NCBI RefSeq assembly: GCF_003711805.1
Contig: NZ_QXCP01000004.1
Coordinates: forward strand, 496,001 to 560,000
Direction: 5' to 3'
DNA: 64,000 nucleotides
Origin: Brachybacterium sp. EE-P12
Lineage (GTDB): Bacteria > Actinomycetota > Actinomycetes > Actinomycetales > Dermabacteraceae
Under the pieces are notes generated by a model. The model saw nothing but the letters and a program-made list of their open reading frames with translations, was not told the origin of the DNA and searched no databases. The position numbers were made by a program, and so were the translations under genes. Numbering within the stretch: position 1 is the stretch's first letter; each line of letters starts with the position of its first letter. Shown here one piece after another: positions 1 to 9,137 of this stretch.

Positions 1-107
1 CCGGGCCGCGCGGGCGGGGCGGCGCCGAGATCCTCGGAGAGGAGCGCCAGGTGCTCGTCGGACGGGTCCGAGGGAGGGTCCTGGGGGCCGGGAGGTGCCG
101 CTGACAT
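1..107 (-). CDS. possible N-terminus of a gene cut by the window edge
   Basis: An open frame on the minus strand begins with ATG at 107 and runs without a stop to the first base of the window (about 35 codons). It is rich in Pro, Ala and Asp (starting MSAAPPGPQDPP), as in a disordered N-terminal region. It would be transcribed divergently from the gene at 168. No domain is visible and no clear ribosome binding site precedes the ATG, so this may be chance open frame in GC-rich DNA. Confidence 0.3.
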   Translation of the reverse strand, partial: MSAAPPGPQDPPSDPSDEHLALLSEDLGAAPPARP

Positions 108-155
108 GCGGCGATTCTCGCACGCACGGGTGAGGACCTTCCCAGACCGAGGATC

Positions 156-161
156 TAACAT
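156..161 (+). promoter_or_regulatory. -10 element of a probable leaderless promoter
   Basis: TAACAT ends 6 nt before the ATG at 168, so transcription is predicted to start at or next to the start codon. There is no Shine-Dalgarno sequence. A clear -35 hexamer is not visible. Confidence 0.5.
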
Positions 162-167
162 CGTGTC

Positions 168-503
168 ATGTCCTTCCTGATCTCGCTCTTCGTCGTCCTG
201 CACATGATCTGCTGGGCCGTGGCGCTCGGCACCTGGGTCGCCTCCGCCCGCACACGAGTCCCCAACAAGGGGATGGCTCACGCCACCGCCGGTGCGCTCG
301 TGTTCGGCATCGTCCTGGCCGCCCTGGTCTCGATCGGCGGCGACCCGAACCACATGAAGCTCGGCATCAAGCTGCTGATCTCGATCGTCGCCGTGGTCCT
401 CGCCTACGTCGCGAACAAGAAGCAGACCGAGACGCCGTCGGCCGTCTGGTTCGGCATCCCCGCCGCGATCCTCGTCAACATCGTCGTCGCGGTCTTCGTC
501 TGA
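168..503 (+). CDS. small hypothetical integral membrane protein
   Basis: A 111-residue protein with about four hydrophobic segments (near residues 3-25, 40-57, 63-80 and 90-110) joined by short polar loops containing Arg and Lys. It begins directly after a TAACAT -10 box, so the message is probably leaderless. It sits alone upstream of pcrA with a 100-bp gap. I do not recognise a characterised family. Length and topology resemble small actinobacterial membrane proteins of unknown function. The reading frame is well supported by codon usage and hydrophobicity; function is unknown. Confidence 0.75.
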   Translation: MSFLISLFVVLHMICWAVALGTWVASARTRVPNKGMAHATAGALVFGIVLAALVSIGGDPNHMKLGIKLLISIVAVVLAYVANKKQTETPSAVWFGIPAAILVNIVVAVFV

Positions 504-602
504 GCCCGGACCCGTCGGACCTCTCCTCCACGACGACCGCTCGCCCCCACGGGGCCCGGCAGCGCACGCGCTGTCGGGCCCCGCGCCTATCCTGGAGGCC
601 TC

Positions 603-3257
603 ATGAGCTCACTCTTCGACGACCTCTCGCTGCCCGACGCCTTCCGCCGCCTGGACGGGGTGCGGGTGCACCCTGCGACCTCGCCGCACGAGGAGCCGCC
701 GCGAGAGGAAGAACCTCCCGTCGACGAGGAGCCGCCCCACGAGGAGGAGCCTCCCTACGACGAGCTCCCGCCCGTCGACGACCGCCCGGTGCCCGTCCCG
801 TCCCGGCCCGGCCCGGCGCGCGCCGGAGGCCCCGGGCTCGACGAGCTCGTGGACGGACTGAACCCGGCCCAGCGCGAGGCCGTCGAGCACCGCGGCAGCC
901 CCCTGCTGATCGTGGCGGGCGCCGGCTCCGGGAAGACCCGCGTGCTCACCCGCCGCATCGCCCACCTGCTGCGCACCGGGGAGGCGATGCCCGGCGAGAT
1001 CCTCGCGATCACCTTCACGAACAAGGCCGCGGCCGAGATGCGCGAGCGCGTCGAGGAGCTCGTCGGCCCCGCCGCGCGCTCCATGTGGGTCTCCACCTTC
1101 CACAGCGCCTGCGTGCGGATCCTGCGCCGTGACGCCGCCGCGGCCGGTCTGAAGAGCTCCTTCACCATCTACGACAGCGCGGACTCGCTGCGGCTGATCA
1201 CCACGATCGCCAAGGACCTCCAGCTGGACACCAAGAAGCACGCCCCCCGCGCGCTCGCCTCGCGGATCTCCACGCTGAAGAACGACCTGACGGACCCGAT
1301 CGACTTCGCCGACCAGGCCGAGAGCGCGAAGAACCCCTTCGAGAAGACTCTCGCGAAGATCTACACGAACTACACCGAGCGCCTCCGGCAGGCCAATGCG
1401 GTGGACTTCGACGACCTCATCGGCCTCACCGTCGCCCTGCTGCGGGACAACCCCGCGATCCGCGAGGGCTACCGGCGCCGCTTCCGCCACCTGCTGGTGG
1501 ACGAGTACCAGGACACCAACATCGCCCAGTACCAGCTGGTGCGCGAGCTGGTGGGGGAGGACCCGCGCGCCGACCTCACGGTGGTGGGCGACTCGGACCA
1601 GTCGATCTACGCCTTCCGCGGCGCGACGATCCGCAACATCATCGAGTTCGAGCAGGACTTCCCCTCGGCCCGCACCATCGTGCTCGAGCAGAACTACCGC
1701 TCCACCCAGAACATCCTCACCGCCGCGAACGCCGTGATCGAGGAGAACCGGGGACGGCGCGAGAAGAACCTGTGGACCGATCAGGGCGAGGGCGAGCAGA
1801 TCACCCTCTACGTCGCCGACGACGAGCAGTCCGAGGCCCGCTACATCGGCCGCCAGATCGATGCGCTCGTGGACGACGGGCGCCGCGCCGGGGACATCGC
1901 GATCTTCTACCGCGCCAACGCCCAGTCCCGCGCGCTCGAGGACCAGCTGATCCGGGTGGGGCTGCCCTATCGCGTGGTGGGCGGCACCCGCTTCTACGAG
2001 CGGCGCGAGATCAAGGACGCGATCGCCTACCTGCAGGTGCTCGCCAACCCGGCCGACGAGATCAACCTGCGCCGCATCCTCAACGTGCCCAAGCGCGGTA
2101 TCGGCGACCGGGCAGAGGCAGCGATCGCGATGCTCGCCGAGCGCGAGCGGATCGGCTTCGGCGAGGCGCTGCGGCGCGCCGAAGAGGCGCCCGGCATCGC
2201 GACCCGTTCCCTGAACGCGGTGCGGACCTTCGTGGCGATGCTCGAGGATCTCCAGGAGATGGCGGAGCGCGGGGACGGCCCCGCCGAGCTGCTCGAGGCG
2301 ATCCTCACCCGCTCCGGCTACTACGCCGAGCTGCAGGGGAGCGACGATCCGCAGGACGAGTCCCGCCTGGAGAACCTCGCCGAGCTGATCAGCGTCGCCG
2401 CCGAGTTCGAGGCGCAGATGGAGGAGCTCGACGCGCTCGCGAGCGAGGCCGAGGACGAGGACGGCGCCGACGAGGGGAGCGCGGAGGGGGATCCCGCCCC
2501 CGCCGGCTCCGATATCGCCCCCGATGCGGCGCTGACCGCCCCGGACGATCCCGAGGCGGGCCTCGTGGACCGCTTCCTCGAGAAGGTCTCCCTCGTCGCC
2601 GACGCGGACCAGCTGCCCGGGGAGGAGGACCAGTTCGTCACCCTCATGACCCTGCACACCGCGAAGGGCCTCGAGTTCCCGGTCGTGTTCCTCACCGGGA
2701 TGGAGGACGGCACCTTCCCCCACAATCGCACCCTCTCGGACCCGGACGAGCTCGAGGAGGAGCGGCGCCTGGCCTACGTGGGCATCACCCGCGCCCGGGA
2801 GAGGCTCTACCTCACCCGCGCCCAGATGCGCTCGATGTGGGGGCAGTCCCAGTACATGCCTGCCAGCCGCTTCCTCGACGAGGTGCCCGAGGAGGTCCTG
2901 GACGTCGCCCGTGCCGGCTCCACCCTCGGCGGCTCCGGCTTCGGCGGCGGGTCCTTCGGCGGGGGAGGGTTCTCCGGCTCTCGCAGCTCGGGCCGGGGCC
3001 CGTCCTTCAGCGGGGGCATCGGCGGCGGCCGCTCCGACGTGAAGCGGCCGAGCTTCGGCTCCGGCCGCACCGCGACGCCCACGGCGAAGCTGCCTCAACT
3101 GGCCGTCGGCGACCGGGTCACCCACGACTCCTTCGGGATGGGCACCGTCGCCGAGGTCGCCGGACAGGGCGACAAGACCCAGGTCGAGGTGCAGTTCCGG
3201 GATCCGCACGGGCGCAAGCGCCTGTTGCTGCGCTACGCCCCGCTGACCAAGCTCTGA
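603..3257 (+). CDS. pcrA: ATP-dependent DNA helicase PcrA/UvrD (SF1A)
   Basis: An 884-residue 3'-5' DNA helicase of the PcrA/UvrD family, acting in repair and in removing proteins from DNA. Walker A (GAGSGKT) lies near residue 104, followed by the motif II region VDEYQDTN, QSIYAFRGA, the QNYRST box, the TLHTAKGLEF motif and VGITRARERL. The C-terminus ends in the Tudor-like RNA-polymerase-interaction fold typical of PcrA (VGDRVTHDSFGMGTV), after a Gly/Ser-rich linker at about 775-825. The first 75 residues are an unusual acidic, proline-rich leader with repeated EEPP units. TATCCT ends 9 nt before the ATG. A VOC gene converges on its 3' end. Confidence 0.95.
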   Translation: MSSLFDDLSLPDAFRRLDGVRVHPATSPHEEPPREEEPPVDEEPPHEEEPPYDELPPVDDRPVPVPSRPGPARAGGPGLDELVDGLNPAQREAVEHRGSPLLIVAGAGSGKTRVLTRRIAHLLRTGEAMPGEILAITFTNKAAAEMRERVEELVGPAARSMWVSTFHSACVRILRRDAAAAGLKSSFTIYDSADSLRLITTIAKDLQLDTKKHAPRALASRISTLKNDLTDPIDFADQAESAKNPFEKTLAKIYTNYTERLRQANAVDFDDLIGLTVALLRDNPAIREGYRRRFRHLLVDEYQDTNIAQYQLVRELVGEDPRADLTVVGDSDQSIYAFRGATIRNIIEFEQDFPSARTIVLEQNYRSTQNILTAANAVIEENRGRREKNLWTDQGEGEQITLYVADDEQSEARYIGRQIDALVDDGRRAGDIAIFYRANAQSRALEDQLIRVGLPYRVVGGTRFYERREIKDAIAYLQVLANPADEINLRRILNVPKRGIGDRAEAAIAMLAERERIGFGEALRRAEEAPGIATRSLNAVRTFVAMLEDLQEMAERGDGPAELLEAILTRSGYYAELQGSDDPQDESRLENLAELISVAAEFEAQMEELDALASEAEDEDGADEGSAEGDPAPAGSDIAPDAALTAPDDPEAGLVDRFLEKVSLVADADQLPGEEDQFVTLMTLHTAKGLEFPVVFLTGMEDGTFPHNRTLSDPDELEEERRLAYVGITRARERLYLTRAQMRSMWGQSQYMPASRFLDEVPEEVLDVARAGSTLGGSGFGGGSFGGGGFSGSRSSGRGPSFSGGIGGGRSDVKRPSFGSGRTATPTAKLPQLAVGDRVTHDSFGMGTVAEVAGQGDKTQVEVQFRDPHGRKRLLLRYAPLTKL

Positions 3258-3266
3258 GCATCGTTC

Positions 3267-3290
3267 GCCGCAGCCGCAGCCGCAGCCGCA
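3267..3290. repeat. GCCGCA hexamer, four tandem copies
   Basis: Four perfect GCCGCA units lie head to tail, just after the pcrA stop codon, in the convergent gap between pcrA and the VOC gene. They are non-coding. They may be a simple slippage product; no function is evident. Confidence 0.8.
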
Positions 3291-3341
3291 GCCAACGGTC
3301 TGCGGCCGGGCCGTGCGGCGCGGCCACGACACGGGACGAGG

Positions 3342-3758
3342 TCAGGTGACCGCCACCAGCTCGACCTCGATCCCGTGCGGGTCCTCGCCGTACCAGGCGT
3401 TGTGCTCCGGCCCGCCGGCGTGCGGATAGCGCTCGGCGAACAGCTCCCGCCACCCGTTCGAGGGCGCATCCCGGCGGATCCGCTCGAGCAGCTCTCGGTC
3501 CCGCACCCGCAGGGCGAGGTGGTTCATGCCCGGTGCGCGACGCTCGGACCGCTCGCCGCGCACGTCGGCCGACTGCTCGAGGACGATGTAGGAGCCGTCC
3601 GCGTGGCGCCAGATCCGGCCGAGCTCCCAGCCCTCGACGCGCTCGGCCCGCCAGCCCAGGGTCGTCAGCAGCCAGTGCCAGGCGGGTTCGGCGGCGGCGA
3701 GGTCCGCCGTCCACAGCTCGAGGTGGTGCAGGCCGGAGGTGGGCGCGGGGGTGCTCAT
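3342..3758 (-). CDS. VOC (glyoxalase/bleomycin-resistance) family protein
   Basis: A 138-residue single-unit vicinal-oxygen-chelate protein. It opens with the typical LHHLELWTADL strand, has a central MNHLALRVRD repeat strand and ends with DPHGIEVELV, the usual metal-ligand Glu region of the fold. Members bind a divalent metal and include glyoxalases, dioxygenases and antibiotic-binding proteins; the substrate here cannot be told. Its ATG overlaps the TGA of the upstream copper fusion protein by 4 bp (ATGA, 3755-3758), so the two are probably translationally coupled. The longer frame upstream of 3758 is only a shadow of that gene. Confidence 0.85.
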   Translation of the reverse strand: MSTPAPTSGLHHLELWTADLAAAEPAWHWLLTTLGWRAERVEGWELGRIWRHADGSYIVLEQSADVRGERSERRAPGMNHLALRVRDRELLERIRRDAPSNGWRELFAERYPHAGGPEHNAWYGEDPHGIEVELVAVT

Positions 3759-6670
3759 GCGGTGACTGTAATCAGGGCGCGGGCTCCTCGCTCCATCTCC
3801 ACGAAGGAGTGGTTCACCGCCGTGTAGGTTCCGGGCTCCTCGAACACGAGCTCGACGAACCCGCCCTGGGCGGCGGCGAGGTCGAGGGCCTGGGCTCCGC
3901 CGCCGGTCTCGTTCTCCGGGCGCAGCAGGTACTCGCCCTCCTTGAACACGGTGTCGAACACGCCGCCGACGACGTGGAAGGAGATCCCGCGGGACGGCCC
4001 CGCGGCCAGCACCCACAGCCGCACCCGCTCGCCCACCCGTGCCTCGAGCGGCGCGGCCACGTACTGGGTCGCGTGCCCGTTGAAGACGGTGAAGTCCGGG
4101 CACTCGGCCGCGATCTTCGCCGTGCTGACCGGGAGGGCGCCCTCGTGCATGGCGTCCTCGGCGCCGGGCGCGCCCTCGGGGACGAGATAGTGATCGGACT
4201 GGACCAGCACGTACTCGCGATCGGCCGGGGCCAGATCCGCAGGCGGCACCACCAGCGCCCCGATCATCCCCGCCGCCAGATGGACCGTCATGGGCATGGT
4301 CGAGCAGTGGTAGAGCCAGATCCCGGCATGCTCCGTGGTGATCGCGTACTCGAGGGACTCCCCGGGCGGGATCGTGCGCATCACCTCGTCCGGGGAGACG
4401 CGGCCGGCGTGCAGGTCCAGGGAGTGGCCCATCGACCCGTTGTTGACCAGGTCGACGGTGAGCCGGGCCCCGAGCTCGGAGCGAATCACGGGGCCTACCA
4501 CGGTCCCGTCGTAGGTCATCGCGTCCATCGTGACGCCGGGGGCGATCTCGGCGGGCAGGTCGAGCGCCTCGAGCCTCAGGCGCTGGTCGGTGCCCGCCGG
4601 GTCGGGCAGTCGGGCGTCGCGCACCTCGTATCCCGCGCCGGGGTCCGCCATGAGGTCCGCGTCGACGCGGGCGAGCTCGTCGGTCCCGCCCGAGGCGGAT
4701 CCCGCTCCCTCCGCGGCGCCGTCGGCCTCCCCGTCCGCGCCGGTGGCGCGGACCCGCAGGGTCATGCCCATCGCGCGGTGGCCGACGATCGAGCACCAGC
4801 CCTCGACGTCATGGGTGATGACGCCGCCGTCGAGGGTCGCCGACGCGCCGGGCTGCAGCCGCCCCGAGGACTCGCCGGTGGCGAGGACGAGGTCGTGCAC
4901 GTCGTGCTCGTCGTCATTGCTCAGCTCGATGACCAGGGTGTTCCCGGCCGGGACCTCGAGCACGTCCGGGGTGAAGCGCATCTCCGCCATGCTCACCGCG
5001 ACCGTGGTCGTCTCCCCGGTGGGGGTGATGCCGCCCGAGCCGCCGCTGCCGTCCTCTGCGGGGACGGAGCCGCGGAAGCGGTCCAGCGACGTGCCGGCCG
5101 CGGTGGTCGCGAGCACCGCGCCGACGCCGAGGAGCACGCCGGTCAGCGAGCGTCGGTCCAGACTGCGCTCCTGCGCGGCGGCGCGGGCGCGGAGCCGGGC
5201 GGGGGAGGAGTCCGCGCGGGACGTCGGCCCCGACGGGGCGGCGCCGTCCCCGGTCGCAGGCCGGGACGGGGGCACGGTCGGAGTGGGCAGCGCCTCCCCG
5301 CGCAGGCGGATGCTGACCCGCACCGCCAGCACCAGCAGCACCACGAAGCTCACCAGCACCGCGAAGGCGAGCAGGGAGACGAGCACCCTGGTCATCGAGC
5401 CGAAGTCCGCCGCGTCGGCGGTGCCGAGCGTGAGCGCGGAGAACAGCGCCGCGGCGCCCGAGCCTCCCGCCTCGCCGAGCACGAACAGGGCGACGGCGAG
5501 GTTGTAGGCGACCACCCGCACCACGGCCCCGCGGCTCATCATCTCCAGCGCCGCCTTCGTCGAGCGGGGCCCGCCCCGCAGCGTCACCGGCAGCAGATGG
5601 CTCATCGCCCCGAACAGCACCTGCAGCATGAACCCGGCGACGAACGGGACCGTGAGCCGCTGCGCATCGGCGGCGACCAGGGAGCTGCTCAGCTGCGCAT
5701 CCGCGGACCCCCACCACAGGACCGCCAGCGCGCCGACGGTCAGCGCGCACCAGATCACGCCCGCCCCGATCGAGAGCACCGGGAAGAGGGACAGCGGCAC
5801 CGTCCGCTCCTGTCGCGCCGCGCGCACGGCCAGCCGCACCAGCGTCGCTCCCACCCAGGCGAGACAGCCCAGGTAGATCACGACGAACACGGCGCCGAGC
5901 AGCGCGGAGCCGACGAGCGCGCCCGCCGTCGCGCCGAGCACGGCCAGGAACATTCCCTGCAGACCCTGGGCGGCGCGCCGGGCGGCATCGAGCTCGATCC
6001 GCGTGCGCAGAACCGTCGGCCAGAGCGTCAGCAGCGTCCCCGTGACCGTCAGACCCACGAAGCCGAGCACGTTCAGGATCTGATGGGCAAGCAGCAGCCG
6101 GCCCTGCCAGGGCTCGCCGGGGCTGAACGCCATCACCGCGCCGAGCGTCGCACCGACGGGGAGCAGGCAGGAGGCCGCGATGTACGCCTTCACGGTGAAC
6201 TCGAAGCGCGGGGCGAGAGCCGCCTTCACCTGCGCGCCGAGCGCCGCCGCGTACCAGACCAGCGCCGCCGAGACCATGAGCGCCCCGACCACCACCAGCC
6301 ACGGCCAGGAGGGCAGGATCCCCGCGATCGTCACCACGATCCCGGAGGTCAGGAGGTAGATCCGTGCCAGCTGCCGTCGTCGCGACTGCTCACCCAGGCG
6401 GGTCTTCAGCAGCGCCTCAGTGAAGTGCTGACCCCACACCATGATCGAGGTCGTGATCAGCCCGAGCGTCACCATGTGCACCAGCAGCCAGCGCGACTGC
6501 GGCAGCCACCGATGCACGAGCACCGTGACGATCAGCGCCACCATCCACATCAGCACGGGCCGCGAGGCCCGCCGATGCCATGCGCCGCGGTCCAGCGCGG
6601 GCGAGGTCCCGGCCGCGGGCCGGGACGGGGGAGAGGACAGCGACGGCATGACCACCTCGGGACGGTGCAC
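3755..6670 (-). CDS. membrane-anchored multicopper protein: polytopic domain + cupredoxin + CuNIR-like domain
   Basis: 971 residues in three modules. Residues about 38-455 form roughly a dozen membrane helices with conserved His (H65, H82, H196, H358) reminiscent of NnrS or heme-copper-oxidase-like membrane proteins. A further helix at about 508-527 leads to a blue-copper domain (about 557-643) with probable ligands H592, C626, H631 and M636. Residues about 690-971 match copper nitrite reductase (NirK/AniA): type 1 ligands H749, C789, H797, M802; type 2 ligands H754, H788, H954; catalytic D752 and H899. All expected residues are present, so reduction of nitrite to NO outside the membrane is the likely reaction, though a laccase-like activity is possible. 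Alternative start at Met8 (6649). Confidence 0.85.
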   Translation of the reverse strand: MHRPEVVMPSLSSPPSRPAAGTSPALDRGAWHRRASRPVLMWMVALIVTVLVHRWLPQSRWLLVHMVTLGLITTSIMVWGQHFTEALLKTRLGEQSRRRQLARIYLLTSGIVVTIAGILPSWPWLVVVGALMVSAALVWYAAALGAQVKAALAPRFEFTVKAYIAASCLLPVGATLGAVMAFSPGEPWQGRLLLAHQILNVLGFVGLTVTGTLLTLWPTVLRTRIELDAARRAAQGLQGMFLAVLGATAGALVGSALLGAVFVVIYLGCLAWVGATLVRLAVRAARQERTVPLSLFPVLSIGAGVIWCALTVGALAVLWWGSADAQLSSSLVAADAQRLTVPFVAGFMLQVLFGAMSHLLPVTLRGGPRSTKAALEMMSRGAVVRVVAYNLAVALFVLGEAGGSGAAALFSALTLGTADAADFGSMTRVLVSLLAFAVLVSFVVLLVLAVRVSIRLRGEALPTPTVPPSRPATGDGAAPSGPTSRADSSPARLRARAAAQERSLDRRSLTGVLLGVGAVLATTAAGTSLDRFRGSVPAEDGSGGSGGITPTGETTTVAVSMAEMRFTPDVLEVPAGNTLVIELSNDDEHDVHDLVLATGESSGRLQPGASATLDGGVITHDVEGWCSIVGHRAMGMTLRVRATGADGEADGAAEGAGSASGGTDELARVDADLMADPGAGYEVRDARLPDPAGTDQRLRLEALDLPAEIAPGVTMDAMTYDGTVVGPVIRSELGARLTVDLVNNGSMGHSLDLHAGRVSPDEVMRTIPPGESLEYAITTEHAGIWLYHCSTMPMTVHLAAGMIGALVVPPADLAPADREYVLVQSDHYLVPEGAPGAEDAMHEGALPVSTAKIAAECPDFTVFNGHATQYVAAPLEARVGERVRLWVLAAGPSRGISFHVVGGVFDTVFKEGEYLLRPENETGGGAQALDLAAAQGGFVELVFEEPGTYTAVNHSFVEMERGARALITVTA

Positions 6671-6718
6671 CGGCCGGGGCGGCGGGCGACCGGTCGGGAA
6701 GCGGGCAGGGACGCTCCC

Positions 6719-6724
6719 AGACTA
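6719..6724 (-). promoter_or_regulatory. -10 element upstream of the copper fusion gene
   Basis: On the minus strand TAGTCT lies about 48 bp upstream of the ATG at 6670 and about 70 bp before Met8. It is a good TANNNT match in a gap otherwise free of signals. No -35 is obvious. Confidence 0.4.
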
Positions 6725-6762
6725 GGCCGGACCTTCAGAGGGGGTCGTGGCCTACGTCCCGG

Positions 6763-7377
6763 TCAGAGGTCGCGGGGGTCCTCGGCCTCGTCCGACGCGG
6801 CACGGCTGCGCCTCCACTGCCCGTACAGGCCGGTCCCGAAGCTGAGCGCCACGATCAGCCCCACGGCGATCAGCACCGTCGTGAAGGGGATGGGGATCCC
6901 GGCCGCGGCGAGCACGCCCCAGAGCACCAGCAGCGAGAGTCCGATCAGCAGCGCGTCCCGCAGGGCGCGCAGCACGCGGGGGACGATGTTCGCCCGCTCC
7001 GCACGCCGGCTCGCGACGGCGTAGTACGCGGCGGCGTCGCGCCGGAGCTGCTCGCCGCTGGGCCGCGCCCGGGGCGCAGGGCGGGGCTCCTCGTCCCGGC
7101 GGTCCTCACGACGGTCGTCGTCTCGCGGCTCGCGCTCGCGACGGGGCTCCCGGCGGTCGTCGTCCCGGCTCGCGGTCTCCCGATCACTCGTCGACTCGCG
7201 CTGCTGGTCGCGCGGCTCCCGCTCGTCCTCGCGCCAGCCCTCGTCGACGGCCCGGCCGGCGGCGCGGACGTAGTCCCCGGCGCGGTCGGTGGCGCGGCGG
7301 GCGGCGTCCCGGGCGCCGGGAGCCTGCCTGCGCGCGGTGTTCCGCGCGGCCTTCGCGTAGGTCCTCCAGTCGGCCAT
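6763..7377 (-). CDS. hypothetical membrane protein with long charged N-terminal region
   Basis: A 204-residue protein. Residues 1-55 are basic and Ala-rich; about 60-125 are almost only Arg, Asp and Glu, with repeated RDDDRRE-type units. The C-terminal third has two hydrophobic helices (about 143-162 and 166-187), followed by a short polar tail. An AGGAG ribosome binding site precedes the ATG. It lies 14 bp downstream of another small membrane protein that also ends in an Arg/Asp-rich tail, so the two are probably co-transcribed. The family is not recognised. The charged segment should be disordered and cytoplasmic. Confidence 0.75.
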   Translation of the reverse strand: MADWRTYAKAARNTARRQAPGARDAARRATDRAGDYVRAAGRAVDEGWREDEREPRDQQRESTSDRETASRDDDRREPRREREPRDDDRREDRRDEEPRPAPRARPSGEQLRRDAAAYYAVASRRAERANIVPRVLRALRDALLIGLSLLVLWGVLAAAGIPIPFTTVLIAVGLIVALSFGTGLYGQWRRSRAASDEAEDPRDL

Positions 7378-7391
7378 GGGCTCTCCTCGCC

Positions 7392-7697
7392 TCAGCGGGC
7401 CCCGTCGCGGCGGTCCCGCGAGCGTCGGTCCTCGTCGTACCGGTCGTCCTCCCGGAAGCGGATGTCCCCGCCGCCGCGCGTCTGCCGTCGGGGTCGCGGG
7501 CTGCGAGCCCGGCGCTCGTAGTAGTACGACAGGCCCACGTTCAGCGCGAGGGTGATGCCCACAGACAGCACGAACCCGCCGAGGGTCGAGCGCATCCCGA
7601 GCAGGCGCAGCACGATGAACAGCACGCCGATCGCGACGATGCTGAAGCCCAGGTGATCACGCACCCGCTGGACGAGACTCCGGGAGGGACGGCTCAT
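7392..7697 (-). CDS. small membrane protein with charged C-terminal tail
   Basis: 101 residues: a short basic N-terminus, two hydrophobic helices (about 16-35 and 40-58), then a polar tail rich in Arg and Asp (for example [13 protein letters not shown]). I chose the ATG at 7697 because it immediately precedes the conserved-looking [15 protein letters not shown] segment. First gene of a two-gene unit with the 204-residue protein downstream, and divergent from sucC. Resembles small actinobacterial DUF4229-like proteins in size and topology, but I cannot assign it firmly. Confidence 0.7.
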   Translation of the reverse strand: MSRPSRSLVQRVRDHLGFSIVAIGVLFIVLRLLGMRSTLGGFVLSVGITLALNVGLSYYYERRARSPRPRRQTRGGGDIRFREDDRYDEDRRSRDRRDGAR

Positions 7698-7873
7698 CCC
7701 GCCATCGTAGACGCGCGCCCTGGGCGCGAGCCGGGCGCGTCGACCGCGTCCGCCGAGCGGGCCGAGCACGTCCGCCGTCCCCGGGGGACACCCGGTGGCG
7801 TCGTCGCCGGTGAGAGTCCCGCCACACTCCGCTCCGGCCCGGGGCCCCGGACCGCTCGAGGCGGCGGACGCGT

Positions 7874-7879
7874 TACCCT
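7874..7879 (+). promoter_or_regulatory. probable -10 element of sucCD
   Basis: TACCCT (within GTTACCCTGG) lies about 77 bp upstream of the sucC GTG, leaving an untranslated leader that ends in a GAGGAAA ribosome binding site. Confidence 0.4.
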
Positions 7880-7955
7880 GGCGATGTTCCCAGGGGTGGC
7901 ATCGAGGCCAGTGCGGCCAGCCGCCCACTGCCGACATCGAGAGGAAAAGCACCCC

Positions 7956-9125
7956 GTGGACCTGTATGAGTACCAGGCCCGCGATCTCTTCGAGAAGCAC
8001 GGCGTGCCCGTGCTCGGAGGAGTCGTCGCGGAGGATCCGGCAGCCGCCAAGGCCGGCGCCGAGCAGCTCGGCACCCCGGTCGTCGTCGTCAAGGCCCAGG
8101 TGAAGACCGGTGGCCGCGGCAAGGCCGGCGGCGTGAAGATCGCCAAGTCCCCCGAGGAGGCGGAGCAGAAGGCCTCCGAGATCCTCGGCATGGACATCAA
8201 GGGCCACACCGTGCACCGCGTCATGGTCGCAGCCGGAGCGGACATCGCCGAGGAGTACTACTTCTCGCTGCTGCTGGACCGCGCGAACCGCAACTACCTC
8301 GCCATGTGCTCGGTCGAGGGCGGCATGGAGATCGAGCAGCTCGCCGTCGAGCGGCCCGAGGCCCTCGCCCGCGTGGCCGTGGACCCGAACGTCGGCATCG
8401 ACGAGGCGACGGCCAAGGAGATCGTCGCGGCGGCGAGGTTCGACGACGAGACCGGCGCGAAGGTCGTCCCCGTGCTGCAGAAGCTCTGGGACGTCTACCG
8501 CGAGGAGGACGCGACCCTCGTCGAGGTCAACCCGCTGGTCAAGACCGGCGCCGGCGAGATCGTCGCCCTGGACGGGAAGATCACCCTCGACGACAACGCG
8601 CAGTTCCGCCAGGAGGGTCACGCCGGGCTCGTCGACGTCACCTCCGAGGACCCGCTGGAGACCAAGGCGAAGGCTCTGGACCTCAACTACGTCAAGCTCG
8701 ACGGCGAGGTCGGCATCATCGGCAACGGCGCGGGCCTGGTCATGTCCACCCTCGACGTGGTCGCCTACGCCGGCGAGGAGCACGGCGTCAAGCCCGCGAA
8801 CTTCCTGGACATCGGCGGCGGCGCGAGCGCCGAGGTGATGGCCAACGGCCTCGACGTGATCCTCGGCGACGAGCAGGTCTCGGCCGTGTTCGTCAACGTC
8901 TTCGGCGGCATCACCGCGTGCGATCAGGTCGCGGGCGGCATCGTCGGCGCCCTGAAGAAGCTCGGGGACGCGGCCACCAAGCCGCTCGTCGTGCGCCTCG
9001 ACGGCAACAACGTCGAGGAGGGTCGGAAGATCCTCGCCGACTTCGCCCATCCCCTCGTCACCCAGGCCGACACCATGGACGGCGGCGCCGCGAAGGTCGC
9101 CGAGCTCGCCGCCGCAGGAAAGTGA
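7956..9125 (+). CDS. sucC: succinyl-CoA synthetase (ADP-forming) beta subunit
   Basis: 389 residues, the usual length. With SucD it interconverts succinyl-CoA and succinate with nucleotide phosphorylation in the TCA cycle. The N-terminal ATP-grasp fold starts [19 protein letters not shown]; the C-terminal ligase domain shows [15 protein letters not shown] and the [13 protein letters not shown] loop. The GTG at 7956 is chosen because a GAGGAAA ribosome binding site sits at the right distance and the family always begins at this residue; a longer upstream frame is spurious. Followed 12 bp later by sucD. Confidence 0.97.
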   Translation: MDLYEYQARDLFEKHGVPVLGGVVAEDPAAAKAGAEQLGTPVVVVKAQVKTGGRGKAGGVKIAKSPEEAEQKASEILGMDIKGHTVHRVMVAAGADIAEEYYFSLLLDRANRNYLAMCSVEGGMEIEQLAVERPEALARVAVDPNVGIDEATAKEIVAAARFDDETGAKVVPVLQKLWDVYREEDATLVEVNPLVKTGAGEIVALDGKITLDDNAQFRQEGHAGLVDVTSEDPLETKAKALDLNYVKLDGEVGIIGNGAGLVMSTLDVVAYAGEEHGVKPANFLDIGGGASAEVMANGLDVILGDEQVSAVFVNVFGGITACDQVAGGIVGALKKLGDAATKPLVVRLDGNNVEEGRKILADFAHPLVTQADTMDGGAAKVAELAAAGK

Positions 9126-9137
9126 GCAGCACCCGAC

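Noticed and set aside
609-3332. 907-codon open frame on the minus strand opposite pcrA, and similar long antisense frames (for example 3533-7024, 7392-11177, 14974-18432, 60056-63469)
   Set aside because: They are shadows of real genes in high-GC DNA, with Arg/Gly/Pro/His-rich or repetitive composition and no domains.
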